Positions 34,483 through 44,327 of a DNA stretch of 64,000 bases are shown one piece after another. Position numbers and translations under genes: made by a program. This DNA comes from Pseudomonas sp. GGS8 (lineage in GTDB: Bacteria; Pseudomonadota; Gammaproteobacteria; Pseudomonadales; Pseudomonadaceae), in assembly GCF_024168645.1 (NCBI RefSeq), contig NZ_JALJWF010000001.1:4095501-4159500 (forward strand), written 5' to 3'. The notes under the pieces were generated by a model, which ran no database searches, was not told where the DNA came from, and worked only from the letters and a program-made list of their open reading frames with translations. The stretch's first letter is position 1. Each line of letters opens with the position of its first letter.

Positions 34483-36012
34483 TCAGCTGATGAAAGGCCG
34501 TATCCCATGATCGCGGAAATACCGCTCGATCACCTTCGGATCGGCGCTGTAGTCGGCGATTGCCACATAGGTATCCGGGCGCAGCAGGTAAAACCCGTTG
34601 CGCGCCAGCCCCACGGTTTCAAACACCGGTCGCCAGTCGAACACCTGCAACGGCAGGTGATGCGCGTTGCACCAGGCGATCATCTCGTCGCTGGTGTCGC
34701 CGTACACATGCACTTGCCAGGTCAGGTATTTCAACGATTCGAAATTGTCCCCTTCACCGTCGTGGGCCCAGGGCAAGCGATCACCGCCGTGAACATGGCC
34801 GGCAACGCCCTCACTCAACGGCATGCCGCGATAGTTGAGGGTGGTCTGTGACACCGTGCGAAACATGAACTCACGGACGGCCTCGAACGAGATCATTTTC
34901 GGGATCAAAAAGGGTGCCACGCGCATGCGCACCACGTCGGCAATTGGCCCATCGGCCGTGACGAAATTGAACACTCGGTCAGTGGTCGCCACCAGGCGCT
35001 GGGCAAAGGCGATGCGTTCGGTTTCATAACTGTCGAGCAGTTTGGCCGTAGCGCTGCCGCTTAACACCGCCGCGAGTTTCCAGGCCAGATTGATCGCATC
35101 ACCGATCCCGGTGTTCATGCCCTGGCCACCCGCCGGGCTGTGGACATGGGCGGCGTCACCCAACAGAAGCGCGCGTCCGGTACGAAAGTGATCCGCTACC
35201 CGGTGATGCACGCGGTAGGTTGAGAACCAGTTCACCTGATCGATCTGCACCTTTAAATGCTCGATGGCCCGTCTGCTGACGTCTGCGAACTGGAGGGTTT
35301 CGGCGCGGTCGGCCCGCTCGTCGCGAACTGTGCCGATCAGCCGGGCGCGACCGTCGCTGGACAAAGGAAAAATGGCGAGAAAGTCGGCTTCGTCGAGGTC
35401 CACATGCAGTTCCCCGTTGAACGTCGGGCCGCGGGCCTGCACATCCGCCACGTAGAAAATCTGCTGGTAGGTGCCCCCCGGAAAATCGGTGTCCAGGGTC
35501 TTGCGTACAATCGAGCGGGCGCCGTCGCAGCCTGCGAGGTAACAGGCCTGACAGGTTTCCTGCTGGCCATCGGGCAAGCGCAGCTGGGCGCTGATGCCGT
35601 CGCCGGCCTCTTCGAAGCTTTGCAGTTCGGTGTTGCGCTCCACCGTAACTCCGAAGGTCTCCAGGCGTTCGATCAGCAGTTGTTCGTGCTCGTCTTGCGG
35701 ATAGATTTCCAGAAATGCATAGGGCGTCAAACCCTCGCCGATGGTGCTCAACGGCAGGCGTGCGACCGGTTCGCCCTTGACCCAGAAATTCGCCGCGGCC
35801 ACTTTATGGCCGTTTTGCACCACGGCGTCGCTGAGGTCGAGCTGGCGATACAGCTCCAGCGTTCTGGCCTGTACCGCCAACGCGCGCGAGGTGGTGCCGG
35901 GGGCCGAAGTCTTGTCGATAATCCGCACCCTGATCCCCAGTTTGCTCAGCCATAGCGCCAAGACCAGCCCGGTCGGGCCGGCACCGATGATCAGCACGTC
36001 GCTACGGTTCAT
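34483..36012 (-). CDS. FAD-dependent aromatic-ring-type monooxygenase
   Basis: A 509-residue class A flavoprotein monooxygenase (PheA/TfdB/MhpA-like). FAD and NADPH motifs are visible: GAGPTGLVLALWLSKLG (N-terminal Rossmann), CDGARSIVRKTL (DG motif) and LLGDAAHVHSPAGGQGMNTGIGDA (GD motif). A C-terminal thioredoxin-like extension (about 395-509) fits the phenol hydroxylase group. The likely role is hydroxylation of an aromatic or polyketide-like substrate. No ring-cleavage gene is adjacent, so the substrate is open. It converges on hemB. Confidence 0.9.
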   Translation of the reverse strand: MNRSDVLIIGAGPTGLVLALWLSKLGIRVRIIDKTSAPGTTSRALAVQARTLELYRQLDLSDAVVQNGHKVAAANFWVKGEPVARLPLSTIGEGLTPYAFLEIYPQDEHEQLLIERLETFGVTVERNTELQSFEEAGDGISAQLRLPDGQQETCQACYLAGCDGARSIVRKTLDTDFPGGTYQQIFYVADVQARGPTFNGELHVDLDEADFLAIFPLSSDGRARLIGTVRDERADRAETLQFADVSRRAIEHLKVQIDQVNWFSTYRVHHRVADHFRTGRALLLGDAAHVHSPAGGQGMNTGIGDAINLAWKLAAVLSGSATAKLLDSYETERIAFAQRLVATTDRVFNFVTADGPIADVVRMRVAPFLIPKMISFEAVREFMFRTVSQTTLNYRGMPLSEGVAGHVHGGDRLPWAHDGEGDNFESLKYLTWQVHVYGDTSDEMIAWCNAHHLPLQVFDWRPVFETVGLARNGFYLLRPDTYVAIADYSADPKVIERYFRDHGIRPFIS

Positions 36013-36222
36013 GAGCCTGTCCTCCTCGGTCTGTGGATCAAGTATGGTTCAACCGAAGTGCACGCGCGGGCCGACTGCTCAACGGAAAAGCGCCGACGTT
36101 ATAGTGCCGTAGCGCTACGGCGAACGAGCTGCTACGGAACAGGGAGAGGGCGGCATAGTCATAGCCTGCGCCATGCCATTGGTCGTATGGTTAACCCGGC
36201 TCAACGGATTTGATGGAGCACC

Positions 36223-37317
36223 ATGCAAGCCAATCGATTGATCATGACGGTGGCCGCGTTGTCGATACTGGCCGGTTGCGGCACTCAGCGCACTCAGGAG
36301 CCGCCGGTCCGCAAGCCTGCCGAGGTCAAGGCCGAGATCGTGCGCCTGCTGCCGACCAAGACAGTCGACCCTCAGGGCTGGGCCACGGACATCTACGCGG
36401 CGTTTGCCGCGCAAAAGATTTCGCCAACCACGCAAAACCTGTGTTCGGTAGTCGCGGTCACTGAACAGGAATCGACGTTTCAGGCCGATCCGCCGGTGCC
36501 GGGCCTGGGCAAGATCGCCCGAGACGAAATCGACCGCCGCGCCGCCAAGGCTCACATCCCCAGCCTGTTGGTCAGCGGTGCCTTGCAGGTGCGTTCACCT
36601 AACGGCAAAAGCTACAGCGACCGGCTGAATGCCGCGCGCAGCGAGAAAGAGCTCAGCGCGATTTTCGATGACTTCATCGGCATGGTGCCCATGGGCCGGA
36701 ACTTGTTCGGCGGTTTCAATCCGGTGCACACCGCCGGGCCGATGCAGGTCAGCATCGACTTTGCCGAGCAGCATCTGCGCGATTATCCTTACCCGGTGAC
36801 CGGCTCGATTCGCCGCGAAGTGTTCACCCGTCGTGGCGGTATGTACTTCGGCATTGCCCACTTGCTCGGTTATCCGGTGAGCTATGAGCAGCCGCTGTAT
36901 CGCTTCGCCGATTTCAACGCCGGTTGGTACGCCAGCCGCAATGCGGCGTTTCAGAATGCGGTCAGTCGTGCCACTGGTATCCCGCTGGCGCTGGATGGCG
37001 ATCTGGTGCGCTACGACTCGATCATGCCCGGTACTACGGAATTGGCGGTGCGCACCCTCGGCAAGCAGTTGAACATGCGCAACCCGACCATTCGGGATCA
37101 ACTGGAGGAGGGTAAAGGTCTTCAGTTCGAGGACACCACGCTCTATCAGCGCATCTTCGCTCTGGCCGAACAGGCCGAAGGCCGGCCATTACCCCGGGCG
37201 GTGTTGCCGGGGATCGTGCTGCAAAGCCCGAAAATTACCCGAAAACTCACCACGGCGTGGTTTGCCAAGCGAGTCGATGAGCGTTATCTGCGTTGCATGA
37301 AGCGCGCGGGGACGTAA
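36223..37317 (+). CDS. DUF1615 lipoprotein
   Basis: A 364-residue lipoprotein. The signal peptide ends in the lipobox LAGC (Cys20). The mature part has the DUF1615 pattern: ILRLLP-like IVRLLPTKTVDPQGWATDIYAAF, SVVAVTEQESTFQADP with a lysozyme-like ESTFQADP, and FNAGWYASRNAAFQ. The EQES/FQADP stretch resembles a lytic transglycosylase-type glutamate, so a cell-wall role is possible but unproven. It is monocistronic. Confidence 0.88.
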   Translation: MQANRLIMTVAALSILAGCGTQRTQEPPVRKPAEVKAEIVRLLPTKTVDPQGWATDIYAAFAAQKISPTTQNLCSVVAVTEQESTFQADPPVPGLGKIARDEIDRRAAKAHIPSLLVSGALQVRSPNGKSYSDRLNAARSEKELSAIFDDFIGMVPMGRNLFGGFNPVHTAGPMQVSIDFAEQHLRDYPYPVTGSIRREVFTRRGGMYFGIAHLLGYPVSYEQPLYRFADFNAGWYASRNAAFQNAVSRATGIPLALDGDLVRYDSIMPGTTELAVRTLGKQLNMRNPTIRDQLEEGKGLQFEDTTLYQRIFALAEQAEGRPLPRAVLPGIVLQSPKITRKLTTAWFAKRVDERYLRCMKRAGT

Positions 37318-37367
37318 CGCACAAACCCGACTGGGGTGGCTAATACCGGTAAGTTAAGACGCAGAAC

Positions 37368-37460
37368 CTGTGGCAGCGAGCCTGCTCGCGATGACGGCGG
37401 TATATTCAGCATCAATGTTGGCTGATCCGCCGCTATCCGAGCAGGCTCGCTCCCACAGGG
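37368..37460. repeat. REP pair (GAGCCTGCTCGCGAT variant)
   Basis: The left unit CCTGTGGCAGCGAGCCTGCT and the right unit AGCAGGCTCGCTCCCACAGG form arms with one mismatch; the inner pair ATGACGGCGG/CCGCCG extends the dyad. It lies between DUF1615 and the second GST gene. Confidence 0.8.
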
Positions 37461-37560
37461 GCGACGGTATTCAAGTCCTTGACTGACTGGTGCTGATCAG
37501 GCATTCGAGCACAATCTTCGGCAGCTGCTACAAAGAGAGAGTCGCAGAGGAGATTTAGTC

Positions 37561-38181
37561 ATGTATCAGCTCTATGGGCATCAGAATTCGGGTGCGGCTG
37601 CCATCGAAGCCGCGCTGGAACTGTGCGAGGTTCCTTATCGCTTCATCGACGTTTCATCGTCCCCGGAGGCGGTGCAGGCGTTGGAGAAGCTCAACCCGCT
37701 CAAGCAGGTTCCCACTCTGCAAATGCCCGATGGCGGTGTGCTCACCGAGAGTGCGGCCATCCTGATTCATCTGGGCCTCACGTTCCCGGAGTCGAACCTG
37801 CTGCCGGAAAACCCGCTCAAGCGCGATCAGGTGATTCATGGCCTGGTGTACATCGTCAGCAATTGCTACGCCGCCATCGGCGTCATCGATTACCCGGAGC
37901 GTTGGCTGGACAAGGCGGACGAATCGTCTCGGCAAAACCTTATGGCCGGTGCCCGCCGACGCCTGCACTGGCATTGGGAGGTGTTTGCCGATCAGTTCGC
38001 CGGCAAGTTGTACCTGGACGACGGGAAGCCGGGCGCGCTGGATATTCTGGCGGCGGTGGTGACACGCTGGGCCGGTACGCGGGAGCACTTGCGTGTTGCG
38101 CGGCCGGGGTTCTTCGCCTGGCTCGAACGCTTCGACCGGCACCCTGCATTGGCGCCGGTCTTCTCACGGCATTGGCCATAG
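37561..38181 (+). CDS. Glutathione S-transferase family protein
   Basis: A 206-residue protein with a thioredoxin-fold N-terminal domain (YQLYGHQNSGAAAIEAALEL, NPLKQVPTLQMPDGGVLTESAAILIHL) and a helical C-terminal half (LYLDDGKPGALDILAAVVTRW). The ESAAI motif is the glutathione gamma-Glu contact. Substrate and partner are unknown. GGAG precedes the ATG at 8 bases. It is a different subfamily from the GST at 31722. Confidence 0.9.
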   Translation: MYQLYGHQNSGAAAIEAALELCEVPYRFIDVSSSPEAVQALEKLNPLKQVPTLQMPDGGVLTESAAILIHLGLTFPESNLLPENPLKRDQVIHGLVYIVSNCYAAIGVIDYPERWLDKADESSRQNLMAGARRRLHWHWEVFADQFAGKLYLDDGKPGALDILAAVVTRWAGTREHLRVARPGFFAWLERFDRHPALAPVFSRHWP

Positions 38182-38212
38182 GAACACATCAATCCAATGC
38201 GGGAGCGGGCCT

Positions 38213-38302
38213 TTGTGGGAGCTGGCTTGCCTGCGATGGCATCAACTCGGTTCGACGCTAAACCGAGCCGTCTGCATCGCGGGCAAGCCCGGCTCCCACA
38301 GA
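38213..38302. repeat. REP pair with GAACCGAG-type inner hairpin
   Basis: The left unit TTTGTGGGAGCTGGCTTGCC and the right unit GGGCAAGCCCGGCTCCCACA are opposed. The inner part ACTCGGTTCGACGCTAAACC matches the repeat at 14928-15052. A further half unit is upstream at 38199-38213. Confidence 0.8.
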
Positions 38303-38323
38303 GAGCATTGTGGTATGTCGGAA

Positions 38324-38764
38324 TCACTCGCCGCGAATGTACTGCTCCAGCTGCCGAATCAGTTCAGCCTGTTCGGCAATGGCTTCCTTGACCAGGTCGC
38401 CGATCGACAACAAACCCAGCAGCTCGCCGTTTTCCACTACCGGCAAGTGCCGCAGGCGTTTGTCGGACATGATGCCCATACAGGTTTCGACGGTTTGATG
38501 GGTGTCCACGGTGATCACCGGCGACACCATGATGTCGCTGACCGGGGTGCCAACGGAGGAGCGCCCCTTGAGCACCAGTTTGCGCGCATAGTCCCGTTCG
38601 CTGATGATGCCGACGACTCTTCCCTCTTTCACGACCGGTAACGCGCCGACGTTTTTTGCGGCCATCACCATCAGCGCTTCCAGCACCATTTGATGAGGCG
38701 CAATGGTGTGGACTGCCTGATTCTGTTGGGCCTTTAACTTGAGCAGTTGGGCGACGGTTTTCAT
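38324..38764 (-). CDS. CBS-domain protein
   Basis: A 146-residue protein with two CBS repeats (about 15-70 and 80-135: VLEALMVMAAKNVGALPVV, IISERDYARKL, VETCMGIMSDKRLRHLPVVENG, LLGLLSIGDLVKEAI). CBS pairs bind adenosyl nucleotides and usually regulate a partner. The stand-alone form is common in Pseudomonas; its partner is unknown. ATG 38764 begins MKTVAQLLKLK; the open extension is not conserved. Confidence 0.9.
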   Translation of the reverse strand: MKTVAQLLKLKAQQNQAVHTIAPHQMVLEALMVMAAKNVGALPVVKEGRVVGIISERDYARKLVLKGRSSVGTPVSDIMVSPVITVDTHQTVETCMGIMSDKRLRHLPVVENGELLGLLSIGDLVKEAIAEQAELIRQLEQYIRGE

Positions 38765-39134
38765 GACGGCTTCTCGGGTGTTGTCGTTGTTCTTGAAGAA
38801 TCGTAGAGACAGGCTCACAGAGCAAGGCAGAAAGCGGCAGATACCGCGCAAAAAGCGTCATTCAGCGATTTTTCTTTGTAAAAGCCCGCCCCCTATGTCG
38901 GTAAGTAAAGAAATTTGAACGACGAAAGTCCTGTGGGAGCGTGCGGTGCGGCGATCCGACTTGCCCGCGAAGAATGCACTGCGGTTGTTCAGGTATTACG
39001 CGTCATCGTTCTTCGCGGGCAAGCCACGCTCCCACAGGTTCTGTGTCTTTACTTACCGGCATTAGGGAAAGCCCCCTCGCCACACCGGCGATCACGCGTA
39101 GAATTACCCCCTGAATCAAATCGTTGAGGTTGAA
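38765..39134. other. Intergenic region between the CBS gene and polB
   Basis: It contains the REP pair at 38932-39038 and a fragment of the long dyad arm (GCCCCCTCGCCACA) at 39070-39083. No gene is seen; the polB promoter should lie after the repeat. Confidence 0.6.
38932..39038. repeat. REP pair (GTGGCTTGCCCGCGAAGAA variant)
   Basis: The right unit CTTCGCGGGCAAGCCACGCT faces a left unit interrupted by GCGGTGCGGCGATCCGAC between GGGAGCGTG and CTTGCCCGCGAAGAA. The interruption matches the insert seen in the 1673-1717 hairpin (CGGATCGCCGCACCGC read on the other strand). Confidence 0.78.
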
Positions 39135-41498
39135 GTGGTGGATTTACAGCAGGGCTTCGTCCTGACCCGGCATTGGCGCGATACCCCGGCCGGCACCGAA
39201 GTCGAGTTCTGGCTGGCGACCGATGCCGGTCCCCGGCGCATCCGCCTGCCGCATCAACCGTCGGTCGCGTTCATTCCACAGGCCATGCGCGAGCATGCCG
39301 AAACGGTGTTGCGCGGCGAAAAGAACGTCGAGCTTCGACCGTTGGCCCTTCAAGATTTCGAGCACCGCCCGGTGCTCGGCCTGTATTGCCAGCAGCACGG
39401 CCAGTTGATGCGCCTGGACACCGCCCTGCGCAAATCAGGCGTCGAGGTGTTCGAAGCCGACATCCGTCCGCCGGAACGCTACATGATGGAGCGGTTCATC
39501 ACCGCGCCGGTTTTGTTCGGCGGCACACCCGGTGCCGACGGCCTGCTGCTCGACGCGCAAATGAAACCCGCCCCCGGTTACCGACCGACACTCAGGCTGG
39601 TCTCGCTGGACATCGAAACCACCGCGCAGGGCGAGTTGTATTCCATCGCCCTGGAAGGCTGCGGCGAGCGTCAGGTGTACATGCTCGGGTCGCCCAATGG
39701 CGATGACAGCGGGGTGGATTTCCAGCTCGAATACTGCGACTCACGAACCCTGCTGCTGAAAAAACTCAACGAATGGTTCTCCCGGCACGATCCCGACGCG
39801 ATCATCGGCTGGAATGTCGTGCAGTTCGATCTGCGGGTACTGCACGAACATGCTCGTCGCCTGGCGGTGCCGCTGAAACTGGGGCGTGGCGGTGAAGAAA
39901 TGCAGTGGCGCGAGCACGGCAACGGCAAGCATTACTTTGCTTCGGCTGCCGGCCGGTTGATCATCGACGGCATCGAGGCGCTGCGTTCGGCGACCTGGAG
40001 CTTCCCCTCGTTCAGCCTGGAAAACGTCGCGCAAACCCTGTTGGGCGAGGGCAAGTCGATCGACAACCCGTACCAGCGCATGGACGAAATCAACCGCATG
40101 TTCGCCGAGGACAAGCCGGCCCTGGCCAAGTACAACCTCAAGGACTGCGAACTGGTGACGCGGATCTTCGCCAAGACCGAGTTGTTGACCTTCCTGCTCG
40201 AACGCGCCAGCGTCACCGGTTTACCGGCGGACCGCAGCGGCGGTTCGGTGGCGGCCTTCACCCATTTGTATATGCCGTTGATGCACCGTCAGGGCTTCGT
40301 CGCGCCGAACCTGGGCGGCAAACCGCCGCAGGCCAGCCCCGGCGGTTTTGTCATGGACTCGCAACCGGGGTTGTATGAATCGGTGCTGGTGCTCGACTAC
40401 AAAAGCCTCTATCCGTCGATCATCCGCACTTTCCTGATCGACCCGGTGGGTTTGATCGAAGGGCTCAAGCACCCCGACGACAGCGAGTCGGTGCCGGGAT
40501 TTCGCGGTGCCCGTTTCTCACGAACCCGGCATTGCCTGCCGACCATCGTCGCCCGGGTCGCCGAAGGCCGCGAAACCGCCAAGCGTGAACACAATGCGCC
40601 GCTGTCCCAGGCGCTGAAGATCATCATGAATGCGTTCTATGGTGTACTCGGCTCCAGCGGTTGCCGCTTCTTCGATACACGGCTGGCTTCGTCCATCACC
40701 TTGCGTGGGCACGAGATCATGCTGCGCACCCGCCAACTGATCGAAGCTCAGGGCCACGCGGTGATCTACGGTGATACCGACTCGACCTTCGTCTGGCTGC
40801 GCCGCCCTCATGGTCAGGCCGAAGCGGCGCAAATCGGCCACGCGCTGGTGGACCACGTCAACCAGTGGTGGCGCGAGCATGTGAAACAGGAATATGGGCT
40901 GGAAAGTGCCCTGGAGTTGCAGTTCGAAACCCACTACAAACGCTTTCTGATGCCGACCATTCGCGGCGCCGAGGAGGGCAGCAAGAAGCGCTATGCCGGG
41001 TTGGTCACCCGCGCCGACGGCACCGACGAGATGGTCTACAAAGGCCTGGAAACCGTGCGCACCGACTGGTCGCCGTTGGCCCGGCAGTTCCAGCAGGAAC
41101 TGTACCTGCGCATTTTCAACCGCAAGCCCTATCAGGATTACGTGCGTGACTATGTGCGCAAGACCCTGGCCGGTGAGTTCGATGAGCGCCTGATTTACCG
41201 CAAACGCTTGCGTCGGCCCCTCGATGACTATCAACGCAACGTGCCGCCCCACGTGCGGGCCGCGCGGATCGCCGATGACTACAACGACCAACAGGGGCGC
41301 CCACGGCAGTATCACAACGGCGGCTGGATCAGCTACGTGATCACTGTCGCCGGCCCCGAGCCGCTGGAAATCCGCAGCGCGCCCATCGACTACGACCATT
41401 ACGTCACCCGGCAACTGCAACCGGTGGCAGATGCGATCCTGCCGTTCGTGGATGACGATTTCTCAACGCTGATTGGGGGGCAGCTGGGCCTGTTTTGA
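39135..41498 (+). CDS. polB: DNA polymerase II
   Basis: A 787-residue family B polymerase, near E. coli PolB length (783). It has exonuclease motif I SLDIETT (Asp159, Glu161), exo [14 protein letters not shown], exo [12 protein letters not shown], polymerase motif [14 protein letters not shown], motif [13 protein letters not shown] and motif C YGDTDSTF (about 545). It repairs DNA and bypasses lesions with proofreading, and in E. coli it is SOS-induced. The start is GTG 39135 (a second GTG follows at once). I see no clear LexA box just upstream. The 3' end overlaps the DUF1810 gene by 36 bp. Confidence 0.96.
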   Translation: MVDLQQGFVLTRHWRDTPAGTEVEFWLATDAGPRRIRLPHQPSVAFIPQAMREHAETVLRGEKNVELRPLALQDFEHRPVLGLYCQQHGQLMRLDTALRKSGVEVFEADIRPPERYMMERFITAPVLFGGTPGADGLLLDAQMKPAPGYRPTLRLVSLDIETTAQGELYSIALEGCGERQVYMLGSPNGDDSGVDFQLEYCDSRTLLLKKLNEWFSRHDPDAIIGWNVVQFDLRVLHEHARRLAVPLKLGRGGEEMQWREHGNGKHYFASAAGRLIIDGIEALRSATWSFPSFSLENVAQTLLGEGKSIDNPYQRMDEINRMFAEDKPALAKYNLKDCELVTRIFAKTELLTFLLERASVTGLPADRSGGSVAAFTHLYMPLMHRQGFVAPNLGGKPPQASPGGFVMDSQPGLYESVLVLDYKSLYPSIIRTFLIDPVGLIEGLKHPDDSESVPGFRGARFSRTRHCLPTIVARVAEGRETAKREHNAPLSQALKIIMNAFYGVLGSSGCRFFDTRLASSITLRGHEIMLRTRQLIEAQGHAVIYGDTDSTFVWLRRPHGQAEAAQIGHALVDHVNQWWREHVKQEYGLESALELQFETHYKRFLMPTIRGAEEGSKKRYAGLVTRADGTDEMVYKGLETVRTDWSPLARQFQQELYLRIFNRKPYQDYVRDYVRKTLAGEFDERLIYRKRLRRPLDDYQRNVPPHVRAARIADDYNDQQGRPRQYHNGGWISYVITVAGPEPLEIRSAPIDYDHYVTRQLQPVADAILPFVDDDFSTLIGGQLGLF

Positions 41499-41933
41499 GT
41501 CCAGCAGCGACAGCGTCCAGTCGTCCGGTATGCCGTGAAAATATTGATCCAGCGCCTGATGGAACAGGCTGCCTTTTGGCGAAACCTGGGCGAACAGTGT
41601 CATCGATGAGTGAAATTTGAGGTTGTCGGGGTGGCCGAAAATCCTGGTGATCGAGCTTTGAGGGACGTCCAGAACCAGTTGCGTGCACATGCGCAAGCGT
41701 GGACCCAGCAACGGATGCTCCAGGTACGCCGTGGCTTCTTCACTGGAGCGAATGGCAAAGTAGCGGGACATTTCGCTGTCACCCAATCCGGCAAACTGCG
41801 GAAAGATAAACCACATCCAGTGCCGGCGTTTCTGGCCGGCGCGCAGTTCTTCCTGAACCCACTCGAACACAGGATCCTGCGCCTGGACGAAGCGTGGCAA
41901 ATTGAAAGCGTCGAGCTGATCGGTACTTCTCAT
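41463..41933 (-). CDS. DUF1810 family protein
   Basis: A 156-residue cytoplasmic protein with the DUF1810 pattern: [59 protein letters not shown] and [16 protein letters not shown]. Its function is unknown; the family has been compared with calpastatin. The start is ATG 41933. It overlaps the end of polB tail-to-tail, so the two should need separate termination. Confidence 0.9.
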   Translation of the reverse strand: MRSTDQLDAFNLPRFVQAQDPVFEWVQEELRAGQKRRHWMWFIFPQFAGLGDSEMSRYFAIRSSEEATAYLEHPLLGPRLRMCTQLVLDVPQSSITRIFGHPDNLKFHSSMTLFAQVSPKGSLFHQALDQYFHGIPDDWTLSLLDSKQAQLPPNQR

Positions 41934-41963
41934 GCCGATGCCCTCTGATAGAACCGCGATGGC

Positions 41964-42785
41964 TCAGACCATGGCCAACCGCTGCTTGCGTTGTGGCGCG
42001 CGAAACGCTTGGTCCAGCGCCTCCAGATCCCCAGCATCCAGACGCAATTGCGCCGCTTGTGCGTTGAGCCGCACATGCTCGGGGTGGACCGCTTTGGGGA
42101 TGGCGATCACACCGTTCTGACGCAGGATCCATGCCAGCGCTACCTGCGCAGGTGTCGCCTCGTGACGGGCGGCAACCTGTTTGAGCAGCGGATTAGCCAG
42201 CATGTGCCCGCCCTGGCCGATCGGACAGTAGGCCATCACCGGCATCTTTTGCTGTTGGCTCCAGGGCAGCAGATCGAATTCGATGCCGCGCTCTTCCAGG
42301 TTATACAGCACCTGATTGGTGGCGCAGGCCGGTGAGGCCAGTTCATCCAGGTCGTCCAGGTCGAAGTTGGACACGCCCCAACGGCCGATCTTGCCGTCTT
42401 CACGCAGGCGTTCGAAGGCTTCGACGGTTTCCTCGAGGGGATACTCGCCGCGCCAGTGCAACAGGTAGAGATCGATGTAATCGGTATTCAGCCGTCGCAG
42501 GCTGCGTTCGCAGGCCTGGGGGATACCTCTGCGGCTGGCATTGTGGGGGTAGACCTTACTGACCAGAAAAACCTGGTCACGCAGGCCGGTGATGGCTTCA
42601 CCCACCACCTCTTCGGCGCCCCCTTCTGCGTACATTTCAGCGGTGTCGATCAGGGTCATGCCCAACTCGATGCCCAGGCGCAGCGCTGCAACTTCCTTGG
42701 TGTGTCGGGAGCGCTCCTCCCCCATGTGCCAGGTTCCTTGGCCGATGACCGGCACAGGGCTGCCGGCCAGCTCAAGAGTGCGCAT
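41964..42785 (-). CDS. Aldo/keto reductase
   Basis: A 273-residue NADPH-dependent reductase. Catalytic residues are visible as Asp in LIDTAEMYAEG with Tyr, Lys in FLVSKVYPHNA and His in LYLLHWRGEYP. NADP-binding is seen in IPKAVHPEHVRLN. Its substrate is an unknown aldehyde or ketone. ATG 42785 has GGAGGATTC upstream, a strong choice; the open frame before it crosses repeat-like sequence. It is encoded just before DUF1810 on the same strand, 30 bp apart. Confidence 0.92.
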   Translation of the reverse strand: MRTLELAGSPVPVIGQGTWHMGEERSRHTKEVAALRLGIELGMTLIDTAEMYAEGGAEEVVGEAITGLRDQVFLVSKVYPHNASRRGIPQACERSLRRLNTDYIDLYLLHWRGEYPLEETVEAFERLREDGKIGRWGVSNFDLDDLDELASPACATNQVLYNLEERGIEFDLLPWSQQQKMPVMAYCPIGQGGHMLANPLLKQVAARHEATPAQVALAWILRQNGVIAIPKAVHPEHVRLNAQAAQLRLDAGDLEALDQAFRAPQRKQRLAMV

Positions 42786-42859
42786 GAATCCTCCTTCCGA
42801 AGCCCGCTCGATACTACAGTGGGCAGCAAAATAACACGGTGGTTCCGTCGCCATCATGA

Positions 42860-42925
42860 AAGATCGCAGCCTGCCGGGGCGGGGTGTATCCACGATATCG
42901 GAGCTACCGCAGGCCGCGATCTCTT
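42860..42925. repeat. Imperfect dyad with GATCGCAGCCTGC arms
   Basis: AAGATCGCAGCCTGC is opposed by GCAGGCCGCGATCT, with GATATCGG in the centre. This repeat family differs from the GTGGGAGC type and is also common in Pseudomonas. It lies between the galM end and the aldo/keto reductase start. Confidence 0.65.
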
Positions 42926-42929
42926 GACC

Positions 42930-44078
42930 TTACCGGACGGAAAACCTGAACACCGTGGTCTGGGCATAGGTCTTGCCCGGATCCAGCCGGGTGGACGGGA
43001 AGGCCGGCTGGTTCGGCGAGTCCGGATAATGCTGGGTCTCCAGAGTAAAGGCACCCCAGTGCGGGTAAATCTTGCCGGCCTTGCCCTTGACCGTGCCGTC
43101 GAGGAAGTTGCTGGTGTAGAACTGTACGCCAGGTTCGGTGGTGTAGAGCTGCAAGCGGCGGCCGGATTGAGGATCGCTGACGTCGGCGGCGAGTTTGCCC
43201 AGGTCGCCCTTGGCATCCAGCACCCAGTTGAAATCAAAACCGCCTTGTTTCGGCTCGGCGAATTTTAACTGTGGGTGATCGGCCTTGATGTGTTGACCAA
43301 TGGCGGTCGGTTGAGTGAAGTCCATGGGCGTGCCGGCGACCGGGGCCAGTTCACCGGTGGGGATCAGTTTGCCGGTGACCGGTGTGTAACGGGCGGCGTG
43401 CAAGGTCGCCAGCTGCTTCAGCACATCGCCGTTACCCGCGCCGGCCAGGTTGAAATAGCTGTGATTGGTCAGGTTCAGCACGGTGGATTTATCGGTGCTG
43501 GCCTTGTAGTCGATGCGCAGCTCATTGTTCTCGGTGAGGCTGTAGGTGACCTCGGTTTTCAGGTTGCCAGGGAAACCCATTTCGCCATCTGACGACAGGT
43601 ACGTCAGCGTCACGCCCACTGAATCCTTGCCCTTGCTCGGTTCGGCTTTCCACACCCGCTTGTCGAAACCTTGAGCCCCGCCGTGCAGCGAATTGCTGCC
43701 GTCGTTGAGCGGCACCTGAAAGCGCTGGCCATCCAGTTCGAAGGCACCGTTGGCCAGACGATTGCCAAAGCGCCCGATGGTCGCGCCGAAGAACGCCGTG
43801 CCGCTTTGATAACCCTGCACGTCGTCGAAACCGAGCACCACATCGTCGAGCTTGCCGTTTTTGTCCGGCACTTTCAGTGATTGAAGAATCCCGCCGTAGG
43901 TAATGACCGTGGCTTGCAGGCCATGGCTGTTGCGCAAAATGTATTGCTCGACGGGAGTGCCGTCATTGGTTTTGCCGAAGGCTTTTTGTTCGCTGGACAA
44001 GCCGGTGGCGTGAGCGGGGAGGGTGGCGATCATCAGGGACAGTCCGAGGCCGGAGAGCAGGTGTCGGGATTGAAGCAT
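42930..44078 (-). CDS. galM: Aldose 1-epimerase (galactose mutarotase), exported
   Basis: A 382-residue protein with a signal peptide (about 1-24, LMIATLPAHA-TG), so it probably works in the periplasm, interconverting alpha and beta sugars. The mutarotase signatures are present: IGRFGNRLANGAF, GFDKRVW, NHSYFNLAG (catalytic His) and ETQHYPDSPNQPAFP (catalytic Glu). It may prepare sugars for uptake or oxidation. Two GTCATAC-type operators stand upstream at 44111 and 44187, linking it by sequence to the sugar-acid regulator region at 52.6 kb. Confidence 0.94.
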   Translation of the reverse strand: MLQSRHLLSGLGLSLMIATLPAHATGLSSEQKAFGKTNDGTPVEQYILRNSHGLQATVITYGGILQSLKVPDKNGKLDDVVLGFDDVQGYQSGTAFFGATIGRFGNRLANGAFELDGQRFQVPLNDGSNSLHGGAQGFDKRVWKAEPSKGKDSVGVTLTYLSSDGEMGFPGNLKTEVTYSLTENNELRIDYKASTDKSTVLNLTNHSYFNLAGAGNGDVLKQLATLHAARYTPVTGKLIPTGELAPVAGTPMDFTQPTAIGQHIKADHPQLKFAEPKQGGFDFNWVLDAKGDLGKLAADVSDPQSGRRLQLYTTEPGVQFYTSNFLDGTVKGKAGKIYPHWGAFTLETQHYPDSPNQPAFPSTRLDPGKTYAQTTVFRFSVR

Positions 44079-44110
44079 GGTTGACCTTCCTTTTTGTTGT
44101 TTTTAAGAAG

Positions 44111-44197
44111 TAGTCATACTAATGATCGTGTTTTAGCGCGATCAAGGAAGGATTTATAGCTTATGCCTCGAGCATTGCAATTAAAAAGTATGACTAG
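44111..44197. promoter_or_regulatory. Two inverted GntR-type operators before galM
   Basis: TAGTCATACTA (44111-44121) fits the FadR/FCD-type GntR pattern TNGTNNNACNA. A second copy in the other orientation, AGTATGACTA, lies at 44188-44197. The two form a 10-bp inverted repeat 67 bp apart, which would suit DNA looping. The first is 33 bp before the galM ATG. Confidence 0.6.
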
Positions 44198-44327
44198 TGT
44201 GATGTCGCTTTCGCGGTAACCAGCGCTTACGGACCACCGGCACTGCACTTTTTCAGCTTTCACGGTTCTATCCTTGGCCAGCCTGCGGCGATCCCCACCG
44301 CCGGCCCATGCCCAAGTTCAAGAACCC